Part shown: positions 36,675-45,819 of the stretch, in pieces | Position numbering within the stretch: the first letter of the stretch is position 1 | Layout of the letters: each line of letters starts with the position of its first letter | Source: Microvirga splendida | Lineage (GTDB): Bacteria > Pseudomonadota > Alphaproteobacteria > Rhizobiales > Beijerinckiaceae | Assembly: GCF_016427565.1 (NCBI RefSeq) | Contig: NZ_JAELXT010000009.1 | Span: forward strand, 91,235-155,234 | Reading direction: 5' to 3' | DNA length: 64,000 bases | Made by a program: the position numbers and the translations under genes | Notes under the pieces: generated by a model | The model's input: only the letters and a program-made list of their open reading frames with translations | Databases searched by the model: none | What the model was told of the DNA's origin: nothing

Positions 36675-37097
36675 GTGAACGGGCAAGAGCGGTCTGAAGA
36701 GAATTTCCGAGCCTTCCAAAATTGGGTTAGCGGGAAAAGCGACAGCGAGTTTCGGGAAATTGTCGGACAAGGGCGTCTGAATCGTGGAGAGATCTGTCGC
36801 GAATGCAACTTCAGCCGCTCGGTTCTTGCCCAGAACCCTCGGGTAAAGGATGCTCTGCACCAGTTAGAGGAGCGGCTTCGAAAAGCTGGTGTTCTTCCCC
36901 CGCTGGCCACGCCACGAAATCCCCCACCGCTGCGGATCAAAGGCCAAACTGAGGCAGCCTCTGACGCCGAACGCCTTAAGCGGCTTGAGGCTGAGAATTC
37001 AGCTCTGAGGGTCGAACTGGCCGACCTGCGTGAGCGGCTCAAGCGCTTCAAGGCTATGGAGGCCGTGCTCGCCGAAACCGGACGGCTTCCCCGATGA
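36675..37097 (+). CDS. VPA1267-like small protein, first gene of GMT-like island
   Basis: This 140-residue protein starts at a GTG. Residues 1-65 are NGQERSEENFRAFQNWVSGK, GQGRLNRGEICRECNFSRSV and LAQNPRVKDALHQLEERLR, resembling the VPA1267 family I know beside Gamma-Mobile-Trio genes. The middle resembles a helix-turn-helix (LNRGEICRECNFSRSVLAQNP). The last 40 residues are a coiled coil (ERLKRLEAENSALRVELADL) like a bZIP or MerR dimer helix. A DNA-binding helper or regulator of the recombinases is the likely role. Its stop overlaps the helicase start (ATGA). Confidence 0.65.
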   Translation: MNGQERSEENFRAFQNWVSGKSDSEFREIVGQGRLNRGEICRECNFSRSVLAQNPRVKDALHQLEERLRKAGVLPPLATPRNPPPLRIKGQTEAASDAERLKRLEAENSALRVELADLRERLKRFKAMEAVLAETGRLPR

Positions 37098-39298
37098 GCG
37101 GTGCTCTGACCCTACGCGTGCAAAGGGTCCGAAGCCGATCGTCCAAGGGGGCGACCGCCTCCTGTATCGCCATTGATTCAGAGGGACGAGCCACTCCGGA
37201 TGCTCCCCGTTATTCCGTCGCATTCCCTTCTCGCATCACCCCTGTGGAGGTCCTGCAAGGACAGTGGTGGCGCGTGGTGGGCGATGCGGAGCAGGTTCAG
37301 TACGTCATCGATGGTTACCAGGTGCAGGAACTTCGCCTGACAGCTCAAGCCGCGGAACTGCTTCGCCCTTCGGGTGCGCACATCGTGCAGCTGCTTTCGA
37401 CCAGCCCCGGCTTCCCGGGAATTGGCGAGGTAAAGGCCCGGAGGCTCTGGGAGGCACTTGGCGACAGGCTCTATACTTGCCTGGAAGAGGCCGACCACAC
37501 CGCTATAGGAGCGGTCGTTGGCATGGATCTAGCTGCCGTCCTGATCTCGGGGTGGCAGCAGTATGGTGCCGCTGACGCGCTGCAATGGTTCCAGCAAGTC
37601 GGCCTCGAGCTACGGCTCTCGCGGAAAGTGCTGACAGTCTATGGTCGCCGAGCGCACGTCACGATCAAAGAGGATCCTTACCGCCTTTTGGCGTTCGGTA
37701 TGAGTTGGTCAGCCGCCGACACTCTCGCGCAGCAGCACTTCGAACTCCCGCCAGATGACACCCGGCGCCTGTCGGCTGCTGTGGAAGCCGTTCTCTACAA
37801 GGCGTTTGACGAAGGCGACACCTTCTGCGAGCGCTCAGAGGTCGAAACGAGCCTGAGGCGCCTGATCGCCCCGTCGCATATTCCCGACGCACTAATATTG
37901 GCGGAGGCGAACGGTGTGGTTGGCGTTCGCGGGGACCGATTGTATGCGCATGGACCCTATCTCATTGAGCAGAATGTGGCGGAAGCGCTCAATCAGCGTC
38001 TCGGGGCGACCCTCCCGCTGGCCGAACGGAAAGACGTCGACGCGCTGTTGGCCTCATTCGAGAAAGATGAGGCCGCTGCCACCGGACACGTGAACTTTAC
38101 ACTCAACGCCGCACAGCGCGAAGCCGTGCATGCAGCCGCCCTGCACACCTTTCTGCTCATTACCGGGGGAGCGGGCGTGGGAAAGACCACGGTCCTTAAA
38201 GCTGTGGGGCATCTGCTCGATCAATGTGATCGCACCACCTTCCTCATGGCCCTCTCAGGGCGGGCCGCCAAGCGCATGGCCGAGGCGACGAAGCGCCCTG
38301 CAATGACCATTGCCGGCTTCCTGCGCAACGTTGCGCCCAAAGGTTTGCCCGAGAATAGTGTTCTGGTGGTCGATGAGGCTAGCATGCTCGACATTCTGTT
38401 GGCCTATCGGCTGCTGAAGGCTATCCCGGCATCCTGTCGCATCATTCTCATTGGTGATCCGTTCCAGTTGCCACCCGTCGGGCCGGGACTCACGCTGCAC
38501 GCCTTGGTTCCGGTCGAACGAGTTCCGCGGGTCGAGCTCACCGAGGTCCGACGCTTTGGCGGCGACATTGCCCGGGGTGCGCAGGAAATGCGTGATGGTT
38601 GGTGGCCGACATTCTCCATGAGGCCACAACCCGCACTCGCGTTCATTCCATGCGCGACTGACAACATCCCTGAAACGGTGCTCCGACAGTATCTCTCGGA
38701 TCCGGAGGGCACCCAAATCCTGACCTTCACTCGTGAGAAAGGCGTGGCATCCGCCCGGATCCTCAATGAATTGTGCCAAGAGGCTGTAGGCGGTGATGCG
38801 CCCCGCCTGCTCGTGTGGAATGAAGATCGGTCGCGCCAAGAAGACTCTGGGCTGCGCCTGGGCGATCCCGTTCTATGCGTCCGCAATCTCTGGGATCTGG
38901 GCCTTCAGAACGGCAGCTTAGGCCAGCTCGAAACAATCGAGGAAACCCCTCAGCCGCTTTTTAACATGCAAGGAGAGCGAACGGGCATCGTTCTGGCATG
39001 GATCAGGTGGGACGACGGAGAACTCCGGCCGGTTACTGAGGAGGTCCTGGATGCTCTGGAGCTGGGATACGCCGTGACCGTGCACAAGGCCCAAGGAAGT
39101 CAGTTCTCGCGCATCATTGTTCCCGTGTTCACGACCCGGAACCTCGATCGCACCATGCTCTATACCGCGGTCACCCGGGCCACCACGCAGGTGCTTCTGA
39201 TCGGAGATCCCGAAGCGGGCCGCCGGGCAGTGGAAGCTCCGCCCCATGCGAGCCGACGGAAGGTCACCCTGACCGATTTGCTTGCTGAGGCTTGCTGA
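37094..39298 (+). CDS. RecD2-like SF1B helicase/ATPase of the island
   Basis: The protein has 734 residues. It carries an N-terminal OB-like region and a helix-hairpin-helix (FPGIGEVKARRLWEAL) near residues 110-130, as in RecD2. The helicase core follows: Q-like NAAQREAV, Walker A TGGAGVGKTT near residue 360, Walker B VLVVDEASMLD near 425, GDPFQLPPVGPG, and the C-terminal TVHKAQGSQF and YTAVTRATTQVLLIG motifs. It unwinds DNA 5' to 3' in the known family. It overlaps its neighbours on both sides (ATGA with the first gene, TGATG with the recombinase), so it belongs to the transposition operon. No helicase is described in the core trio as I know it. Confidence 0.85.
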   Translation: MSGALTLRVQRVRSRSSKGATASCIAIDSEGRATPDAPRYSVAFPSRITPVEVLQGQWWRVVGDAEQVQYVIDGYQVQELRLTAQAAELLRPSGAHIVQLLSTSPGFPGIGEVKARRLWEALGDRLYTCLEEADHTAIGAVVGMDLAAVLISGWQQYGAADALQWFQQVGLELRLSRKVLTVYGRRAHVTIKEDPYRLLAFGMSWSAADTLAQQHFELPPDDTRRLSAAVEAVLYKAFDEGDTFCERSEVETSLRRLIAPSHIPDALILAEANGVVGVRGDRLYAHGPYLIEQNVAEALNQRLGATLPLAERKDVDALLASFEKDEAAATGHVNFTLNAAQREAVHAAALHTFLLITGGAGVGKTTVLKAVGHLLDQCDRTTFLMALSGRAAKRMAEATKRPAMTIAGFLRNVAPKGLPENSVLVVDEASMLDILLAYRLLKAIPASCRIILIGDPFQLPPVGPGLTLHALVPVERVPRVELTEVRRFGGDIARGAQEMRDGWWPTFSMRPQPALAFIPCATDNIPETVLRQYLSDPEGTQILTFTREKGVASARILNELCQEAVGGDAPRLLVWNEDRSRQEDSGLRLGDPVLCVRNLWDLGLQNGSLGQLETIEETPQPLFNMQGERTGIVLAWIRWDDGELRPVTEEVLDALELGYAVTVHKAQGSQFSRIIVPVFTTRNLDRTMLYTAVTRATTQVLLIGDPEAGRRAVEAPPHASRRKVTLTDLLAEAC

Positions 39299-40683
39299 TG
39301 TTCGTGACCGTTAAAACCCGCGTCTATCCCGACGAGACCGGCGCTTATACCGAGATACCGGGCTTGCTCACCCCTGCCGGGGTGTTGGAGCCGCTACTGG
39401 ACTACTTTATGTCCCGCAGCCACGACCGCAGTCTTACCTGGATGGGCAAGGTGGCGCGCTCGGTTCGTATGTTCCTCGAATACATGCACAGCAACCCGGC
39501 AGAACGCGACACTTATCGGCTGTTCCAGAACTTCGCTCAGCGCCTCTATACCGGCACCATTGATCGTAAGACCGGGTTAGATCCCAGCGGACTGGGCTGG
39601 TCCCCGCGCTCGGCGCATGATGCAAAAAGCATTATCAATCATCTCACCGACTTCTTCGACTGGCTCGGCGAGATGCGGCCTGGTGCAGCAACCATCAACC
39701 CGCGCTATGCGGGCGGGGCCTATGACCGATTGTGCGACGAGGCTGCCTATCAGTATCGACGCGACCGCGCCTTTCTGGGTCACGTTTGGGCCGCAAATGC
39801 CACGCCGGAGGCCACAGGGCACCGGGTTCGTGCTCAACGAACACCGCAGGTTACCCAGGGCGGGCCGCCGGCCTTTCCGGAAGAACGCTTTATGGACCTT
39901 CTCAGCAAGGGCTTTAAGGTCGGCTCACGGCATGACTACCGCAACATTCTGATTACGCTCCTTTTGCATGGTGCCGGCTTCCGCGAGTCCGAACCCTTCC
40001 ATCTGTACATCAGCGATGTGTTTCCCGACCCGGCCAACCAGAAGCAGGCCAAGGTGCTGATCCACCATCCGAGCCAAGGCAGCGCACCCGGAGACTGGCG
40101 CGATGAGGCCGGACAGCCGCGCAAAGGTAATCGGGCCGCCTACTTGGCCGAGAAGTTTGGCCTCGTGCCGCGAACGCACCTGCTCGGCATCCGAGGTGCT
40201 GGATGGAAGGGGGGCATGCACGATGGCCCCTACTACAAGCAAGCCTACTGGTTCTTGCCGGAATATGGCGAACTCTTCCTGCAGCTGTGGCATCGTTACC
40301 TTGAGGACGTCGTGCGCCTCGATCGGCGCCACCCGTTCGCCTTCATCAACCTGAAGCGCGAACCACTGGGTGAGATGTACTGCCTCAGTCAGTACAACAA
40401 AGCCCATGCGGCAGCATGCGAGCGCATCGGGTTGAAGGTCGGGAAGGCGCTCGGCACCACGCCGCACGGCCACCGCCATGCCTATGGCCGGCGCCTACGC
40501 AAGGCAGGTATCGATAAGATGCTGATCCGCCGCTTCATGCATCACGCCTCGCTGGAGAGCCAGGAGGTGTACACGCGGGCCGACAACCGCGAGATACAGG
40601 CCGAACTGATAGCCGCTGTCCAACGACTGCATCTCGCGACAGGAAACCCAGTCGACACGCGACTAATGAACATGAGTCATTAG
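39298..40683 (+). CDS. gmtY: Tyrosine recombinase, GmtY-like
   Basis: This 461-residue integrase has an N-terminal SAM-like core-binding domain (LTWMGKVARSVRMFLEYMHS) and a C-terminal catalytic domain with R229 (GAGFRESEP), H390 and R393 (PHGHRHAYG), H416 (FMHHASLES) and nucleophile Y425 (EVYTRAD). All pocket residues are present. Organisation and position ahead of a second, larger recombinase match GmtY of Gamma-Mobile-Trio elements and TnpA of Tn554. A TTG at 39292 is possible, but the ATG at 39298 forms the TGATG junction with the helicase gene. It should cut and rejoin the element ends. Confidence 0.82.
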   Translation: MFVTVKTRVYPDETGAYTEIPGLLTPAGVLEPLLDYFMSRSHDRSLTWMGKVARSVRMFLEYMHSNPAERDTYRLFQNFAQRLYTGTIDRKTGLDPSGLGWSPRSAHDAKSIINHLTDFFDWLGEMRPGAATINPRYAGGAYDRLCDEAAYQYRRDRAFLGHVWAANATPEATGHRVRAQRTPQVTQGGPPAFPEERFMDLLSKGFKVGSRHDYRNILITLLLHGAGFRESEPFHLYISDVFPDPANQKQAKVLIHHPSQGSAPGDWRDEAGQPRKGNRAAYLAEKFGLVPRTHLLGIRGAGWKGGMHDGPYYKQAYWFLPEYGELFLQLWHRYLEDVVRLDRRHPFAFINLKREPLGEMYCLSQYNKAHAAACERIGLKVGKALGTTPHGHRHAYGRRLRKAGIDKMLIRRFMHHASLESQEVYTRADNREIQAELIAAVQRLHLATGNPVDTRLMNMSH

Positions 40684-40699
40684 CAAGGAAGTATTTGGC

Positions 40700-43300
40700 G
40701 TGAGAAAGAGAAAATTTGGCGTTACCCGGAGAAACGACACCACTTTAGGCTGGGTCGAGCGCGAATACCCGCAGTTTGCCGAATGGCGCGTCCTAGCCAT
40801 GAGATGGCTTGAAGGCGAGACGAGAGGCATCGATGATCGGCTCCAATCCTTAGTGTCATTCTTCGCAAACTACCTTGCGAGCCAGAGATTGCCGCTCGAC
40901 CCGAAGGTGTTCCTCTCACGCGAGACGATCTTGCCCGACTTCTACAAGACATCCTGCCCTAACACACCGAAGGGAGTAAAATACAACAATTCTATCCACT
41001 CCTTCCTCAACTTCGTGTTGCTGCGTGAGTGCAGTGAGCCCGATGACTTCGGACGCCCTGTTGTTTTGTCGATGTATCACAACCCGGTTGCACGACGCTC
41101 TAAGTCCGGTCTGCCGAAGCTTGACGAGAGCATTCATTCTCCGCTGCCCTACGGCTATATCGATGAACTGCGGCAGATGCTTGCCCAGGGACCTTACTTC
41201 AGGGATTGGCTATGGGCCCAGTCGGTCCTTGGGGCGGGAATCGGCAAGGTCGGGCGCGTAGCTCCGGACTGGTTCGAGGTCACCCCGAATCAAATTGACA
41301 AAAATGATCCGGATTGCGTGTGGCGCGTGCGGTCGCGGAGCCAACAAGGCGGTGGCGACGTGCTGGAAATATGGAGCCCTGTGCGCTGGGTTGCCCTGCT
41401 CGTCAAGCTCATCTTGCCGTTACGCACCTTCCAAGTGCGCTTGCTCGATTCAGGCGAGGCTGACACCTGGCGCTATGATTCAACGGCCAAAGACCCTTCT
41501 GCAATCTGGCAGTTCACCAGCCATCCGCTGACCAATCACCTTAGGGAAGGATCGGAGCGCAAGCCGTTGCAGCAGGGAGTCTTTCGTCCTAGCCGGATGC
41601 TCATTGACGGCGACAACGTCTCGACGGTGCTCTACATCAATACCAACAAGACGGCCGACAGTGGGCGTTCAGGGCCTGAGAAGGGTTATGTCTTGCCTTG
41701 GGTCGCAGGCGGTCCGGTGCATTCTGATGTCTTCTACTGGCTGGAGAAGCTGCGCAACTGGCAGAGTAAATACAACCCGGTCCGCAGCCGCACATCCTGG
41801 ACCGAACTCGACCGCCGTCACATACCCGCCAAGAGCGAGGTCCAGTTGGCGGGATATCCTGATTCTTGCTTCCTCTTCCGGGTACCGGAAGCACGCTTGG
41901 GCGAACGTCACCTTCCCATCCACGAAAGAGGCCTCACAACCCCGTGGTTTGAACTGCTGGAAGCACTGGAAAACCGTTTGGCCGCTCGAGGTGAAACCCA
42001 TGCCCATGGAGCGCCCATTCGGCTCGTGCCGCCTCCTGAAGAGAGCAACGGGCGACGGACGACCCTCTATCCTCTGCACAGCCTTCGGGTCTCGCTTGTT
42101 ACGGCACTTGCCCTTGAGGGGCAGCTCCCTTTCCCGATCCTGCAGAAGCTGGTCGGGCACAGTCGATTGATGATGACCTTGTATTATACCAAGCCCGGCG
42201 CCACTCATATCCATGCCGCGCTGAGTGACGCAACGCGGCGGCTTGAGGCACAGAAGGAAGCCAGTATCCAGACGTTCCTGCTCGACACGGAGCATGCTCA
42301 ACTGCTGGAGCAAACGATCTGCAACAGCCCGTCAAGCCTTGCAGCCGCCGTCCCCGAACACCCGGCCAACCGCAATCCAGCAGGTTGGATGCCGCTCCAC
42401 CACGGTTTGTGCCCGGTCGGCGGCAATACCAGTGAAGTGGAGGGCAATGGCGGCGTTGGCGGTTGTTACAATGGTGGCCCCGTAACGGTTCGAGGCTCTA
42501 ACACGCTAAAGACTAAACACGGTCCCGTACCGGGCGGCAGCCGAAATTGTGTTCGCTGCCGTTGGTTCGTTACCGGACCTCACCATCTGCCGGCCCTGGT
42601 AGCTCACTTTAACACCATCGCCTACCACTTCGATGAGGCACGCAACGCGTGCCTCAGGCACGAGGTAAACTTGCAGGAGTTCAAGCGCCGAAGGGCTGCG
42701 GCGGAAGCCTCTGGTGAGCCCTTCGGAGAGCTGGACGCCTTACGCCAAGCTGAGCGCGTCTGGGAAACCTCAATGAAGCGGTTCAGCGATCTGGCCGAAG
42801 ATTTGGTCGCCTGCTGGCGCCTCATCGAGCGCTGCAGGGACGTTTTTGATAGTTCGACGGGCAATGGAACTGCGCTAGTAGCGGTCGGTACAGCGTTTGA
42901 CGTGGACATTGCATTCGAGGAAACCGAGTCGGAGCTCTTTCAGCTCTCTGTGGTGTGTCAGGACGCCGAGGTTTATCCTGACCTCGAACCCGGCAAGGCT
43001 ATCATCCGTCGCAGTCAGCTCCTTGATGCCACCCTGTACCGGAACGACCTCCCGCCCGTGTTCATGAAACTCTCCGAGCAGGACCAACTGCATATGGGTA
43101 ACGCCTTCATGCAACACCTCGCCAGGCAGATGGATCCGGAGAACCCTGCTCTCGGGCAGCGCCGGGTGATTGAGTTGATAGATGCCGGAGAGCGCCTGAG
43201 CGACTACTTGGGGGTTAACCTTGATAAGTTCCTGGCCGTCGGGGCGGCCCGGCCGCTGAAGCCTGTGCCGAACACCAGCCTGATCGGAAGCCGCCGATGA
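40700..43300 (+). CDS. gmtZ: Large tyrosine recombinase, GmtZ/VPA1269-like, with Cys-rich tail
   Basis: This 866-residue protein starts at a GTG preceded by AAGGAA. Recombinase residues are recognisable: R242 (LPLRTFQVR), H460 and R463 (LHSLRVSL), H487 and Y495/Y496 (GHSRLMMTLYYTK). Unlike ordinary integrases it continues for 370 residues. That part holds a Cys/His cluster (HHGLCPVGG with C571, C589, and NCVRCRWF with C617/C620), which looks zinc-binding, and a helical tail. This matches the VPA1269/GmtZ family, the counterpart of Tn554 TnpB. Its stop overlaps the GmtX-like start (ATGA). Confidence 0.78.
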   Translation: MRKRKFGVTRRNDTTLGWVEREYPQFAEWRVLAMRWLEGETRGIDDRLQSLVSFFANYLASQRLPLDPKVFLSRETILPDFYKTSCPNTPKGVKYNNSIHSFLNFVLLRECSEPDDFGRPVVLSMYHNPVARRSKSGLPKLDESIHSPLPYGYIDELRQMLAQGPYFRDWLWAQSVLGAGIGKVGRVAPDWFEVTPNQIDKNDPDCVWRVRSRSQQGGGDVLEIWSPVRWVALLVKLILPLRTFQVRLLDSGEADTWRYDSTAKDPSAIWQFTSHPLTNHLREGSERKPLQQGVFRPSRMLIDGDNVSTVLYINTNKTADSGRSGPEKGYVLPWVAGGPVHSDVFYWLEKLRNWQSKYNPVRSRTSWTELDRRHIPAKSEVQLAGYPDSCFLFRVPEARLGERHLPIHERGLTTPWFELLEALENRLAARGETHAHGAPIRLVPPPEESNGRRTTLYPLHSLRVSLVTALALEGQLPFPILQKLVGHSRLMMTLYYTKPGATHIHAALSDATRRLEAQKEASIQTFLLDTEHAQLLEQTICNSPSSLAAAVPEHPANRNPAGWMPLHHGLCPVGGNTSEVEGNGGVGGCYNGGPVTVRGSNTLKTKHGPVPGGSRNCVRCRWFVTGPHHLPALVAHFNTIAYHFDEARNACLRHEVNLQEFKRRRAAAEASGEPFGELDALRQAERVWETSMKRFSDLAEDLVACWRLIERCRDVFDSSTGNGTALVAVGTAFDVDIAFEETESELFQLSVVCQDAEVYPDLEPGKAIIRRSQLLDATLYRNDLPPVFMKLSEQDQLHMGNAFMQHLARQMDPENPALGQRRVIELIDAGERLSDYLGVNLDKFLAVGAARPLKPVPNTSLIGSRR

Positions 43301-43974
43301 CGCTGCCCATCACTATCCACCCCGACGAGGTTCTCGCCACGCTGCTGGCCAAAGGCGGCCGCTCGCAACGGCAGCGCAACCTGACGGCCGTACATGAGAT
43401 TTGCCGCCGGCAGCATCAAGCCAGCTCTCGCGACTTCTCGATTCCAACTGTCGGCAAGCTATGCGAAGCGGAGGGCATCCTGAAGGCCCGCGCCCTCTAC
43501 AACGCCCAATCGGCCGACTACAGGGAGCTCATCCAGGCATGGCAGGGATATGTAGGTCCGGCTGCCCCAAAAGCACCCAAGGTGCGGGCAAGCCATGATT
43601 ACCTATTGCGGATCGAGGATCCCGCCATCCGGTCACTGATGCAGGGTATTATCTCCGAGCGGGACCGGCTGAAGGCACAGATCAACACACTGAAGGCTAA
43701 CGCCCATATCGTGGTCGACCGACGCCCCTTGGGTGGCAACGTGGTCTCGTCGCCAGGGGCCGCACCTGTGGTTCTTCTGCCGATGGCATCCCAGCTGACG
43801 GAGTCCGAGAAGCAAGCGCTGCGCCGAGCTATCTCCCGCGAGTTCCTGGAAGATCGCGGTTGGCAAGAGACAGAACTCGGGGAAATCGTCAACGAGAAGG
43901 GGCGAACCATCTTTGACCCTGGATATGCTACCGCCATTCGCAAGGTGCTCGGAGAGCAAAAGGATCATTCCTGA
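43297..43974 (+). CDS. gmtX: GmtX-like third protein of the recombinase trio
   Basis: The protein has 225 residues. The N-terminal 85 residues (IHPDEVLATLLAKGGRSQRQ, LTAVHEICRRQHQASSRDFS, IPTVGKLCEAEGILKARAL) resemble the GmtX family and the smaller TnpC of Tn554, a DNA-associated helper of the two recombinases. A coiled segment (ISERDRLKAQINTLKANAH) follows, then a C-terminal domain ending DPGYATAIRKVLGEQKDHS. There is no catalytic motif. The ATGA overlap with the large recombinase shows it is co-translated. Confidence 0.75.
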   Translation: MTLPITIHPDEVLATLLAKGGRSQRQRNLTAVHEICRRQHQASSRDFSIPTVGKLCEAEGILKARALYNAQSADYRELIQAWQGYVGPAAPKAPKVRASHDYLLRIEDPAIRSLMQGIISERDRLKAQINTLKANAHIVVDRRPLGGNVVSSPGAAPVVLLPMASQLTESEKQALRRAISREFLEDRGWQETELGEIVNEKGRTIFDPGYATAIRKVLGEQKDHS

Positions 43975-44037
43975 TCTCCTGACAGATCCCACCTGGTCCC
44001 GTATCCCGCACGACGCTTAATATCCTTAGGAACCCCT

Positions 44038-45819
44038 ATGGCAGAGAAACTGGATGAACTGAACGCGCTTGCATTCTCGATCTACGAAAACAGAGGCGTC
44101 TATGCTCTTCTGATTGGCAGTGGTGTCTCGCGAGCAGCGCAAATACCAACGGGATGGGAGATCATCCTTGATCTGACGAAGCGGATTGCCGCTTTGGAGC
44201 AGGCCGGGGAGCAAGAGGATTGGGCGGAATGGTATCAGGGGCGGTTTGGCAAAGAGCCGAACTATTCGGACCTGCTCGACGCCCTGTCGCACTCGCAGGA
44301 TGAGCGCCGTGCGATTCTGCACCGATACATTGAACCAACAAAAGAGGACCTTGAGGAAGGCCGGAAGCTCCCGACGAAGGCCCATCGTGCGACAGCGCGG
44401 CTAGTGCGGGATGGCTTCATCCGGGTCATCATCACCACAAACTTCGATCGTCTTCTTGAAAACGCCCTGCGCGACGAGGGGGTGGAGCCGACGGTCATCA
44501 AATCCGATGACGACCTGAAGGGCGCCGTTCCTCTCATCCATAGCCGCTGCTATGTGATCAAGATCCATGGCGACTATCTGGATACCCGTATCCGTAATAC
44601 GGAGGCGGAGCTCACAGGCTACTCTGAACCGATGAACGCTTTGCTCGACCGGATCCTGGACGAGCACGGTCTGATTGTCTGCGGCTGGTCCGCGGGTTGG
44701 GACCATGCCCTTCGCGCCGTTATCACGCGTGCCGCCAACCGCCGGTACCCTATGTTCTGGGCAAGTCGGGGGGAGCCCTCGGTGACAGCTCTTGACCTCA
44801 TCAACCAGCGTGCCGGGAAGGTTATCCCGATCAGTGATGCGGACAGCTTCTTTGAGAAGATCCAGCGCAAGGTTGAGATCCAGGCGGCCCTCCAGCGGCC
44901 GAACCCGGCGAGCATGGATCTGCTTGTTGCCAGTGCCAAGAAATACCTCAGCAAGCCGGAATTTAGGATCCAGCTCCACGACTTGGTGATGGATGAGGTG
45001 CGCCGCCTAAAACAGCATATGGCGGATCCCAAGCTCGGCACCGACGGGAGCTGGTCTCCGGAGGAGTTCAAGTCGCGTGTTGCTCTTTATGAAAGCCGGT
45101 CCGAGCCCTTGATCAGGCTCTTTGCCGTGCTCGGGCGGTGGGGCGACGGAAGCGAACTGGGATTGGTGATGGAGATCCTGCAAGGGTTTGGGGCTCGCCG
45201 TGTCCTCGGCGGGCTCACAGCATGGATTTACTTGAGGCAGTACCCTGCCGTTCTTCTCTTGTATGCCTATGGCATCGGAGCCTTGCGCGCAGGACGTCTG
45301 AAAGCGGTGTTCCAATGGCTCACCACAAAGATTCAGACAGAGAACCGGGGTACACAGTTGCCCGCAGTCCAAGAGCTATTCTTGTGGGCCTGGGATGGTG
45401 GGGACAATGACTATTGGAACCATCTTTATGACAGCAAGAAAAAAACGCCGCTCAGCGACCATCTTCACGAGATCTTTGCCCGCTATATGGATGATCATTT
45501 TATCTCCAAAGATGAATTCACACGAGGCTTTGAGCGCTTCGAGGTGCTTGGATCGTTGGCCCATACGTCGACTTATACGACGATCGAAGATCTCAAGCAG
45601 GAACTCTCAAGTTCAGGCCCGGGCGCGCGTGGCTATGTCTGGGCTCCCTTGGGTAGGACAGGTTGGCATAACCAGATCAAGGACGTCCTTTTCTCTGAGT
45701 TATCTGAAGTGAATCTGCGGGATCAGCTCGCAAAAGCAGGATTTGGCAAAGGAAGCTTGGAGTTCTTAGACCTGGCCTTCCAGAGTCTTAAAAAGGGTAT
45801 GGCTCGCATGAGCTGGTAG
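44038..45819 (+). CDS. SIR2-domain protein, probable anti-phage NADase cargo
   Basis: The protein has 593 residues. Residues 20-250 form a SIR2/TIR-like NAD-binding fold: LIGSGVSRAAQIPTGWEI (GxGxS loop), ITTNFDRLLENAL near 131 (the TxNxD motif), KIHGDYLD near 175 (catalytic-type His) and IVCGWSAGWD near 214. Residues 260-593 match no family I can name and may sense a phage trigger. Stand-alone SIR2 effectors in defence islands deplete NAD+ on infection, and this one sits as cargo after the recombinase trio. AGGAA precedes the ATG. The biochemical activity is inferred. Confidence 0.82.
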   Translation: MAEKLDELNALAFSIYENRGVYALLIGSGVSRAAQIPTGWEIILDLTKRIAALEQAGEQEDWAEWYQGRFGKEPNYSDLLDALSHSQDERRAILHRYIEPTKEDLEEGRKLPTKAHRATARLVRDGFIRVIITTNFDRLLENALRDEGVEPTVIKSDDDLKGAVPLIHSRCYVIKIHGDYLDTRIRNTEAELTGYSEPMNALLDRILDEHGLIVCGWSAGWDHALRAVITRAANRRYPMFWASRGEPSVTALDLINQRAGKVIPISDADSFFEKIQRKVEIQAALQRPNPASMDLLVASAKKYLSKPEFRIQLHDLVMDEVRRLKQHMADPKLGTDGSWSPEEFKSRVALYESRSEPLIRLFAVLGRWGDGSELGLVMEILQGFGARRVLGGLTAWIYLRQYPAVLLLYAYGIGALRAGRLKAVFQWLTTKIQTENRGTQLPAVQELFLWAWDGGDNDYWNHLYDSKKKTPLSDHLHEIFARYMDDHFISKDEFTRGFERFEVLGSLAHTSTYTTIEDLKQELSSSGPGARGYVWAPLGRTGWHNQIKDVLFSELSEVNLRDQLAKAGFGKGSLEFLDLAFQSLKKGMARMSW

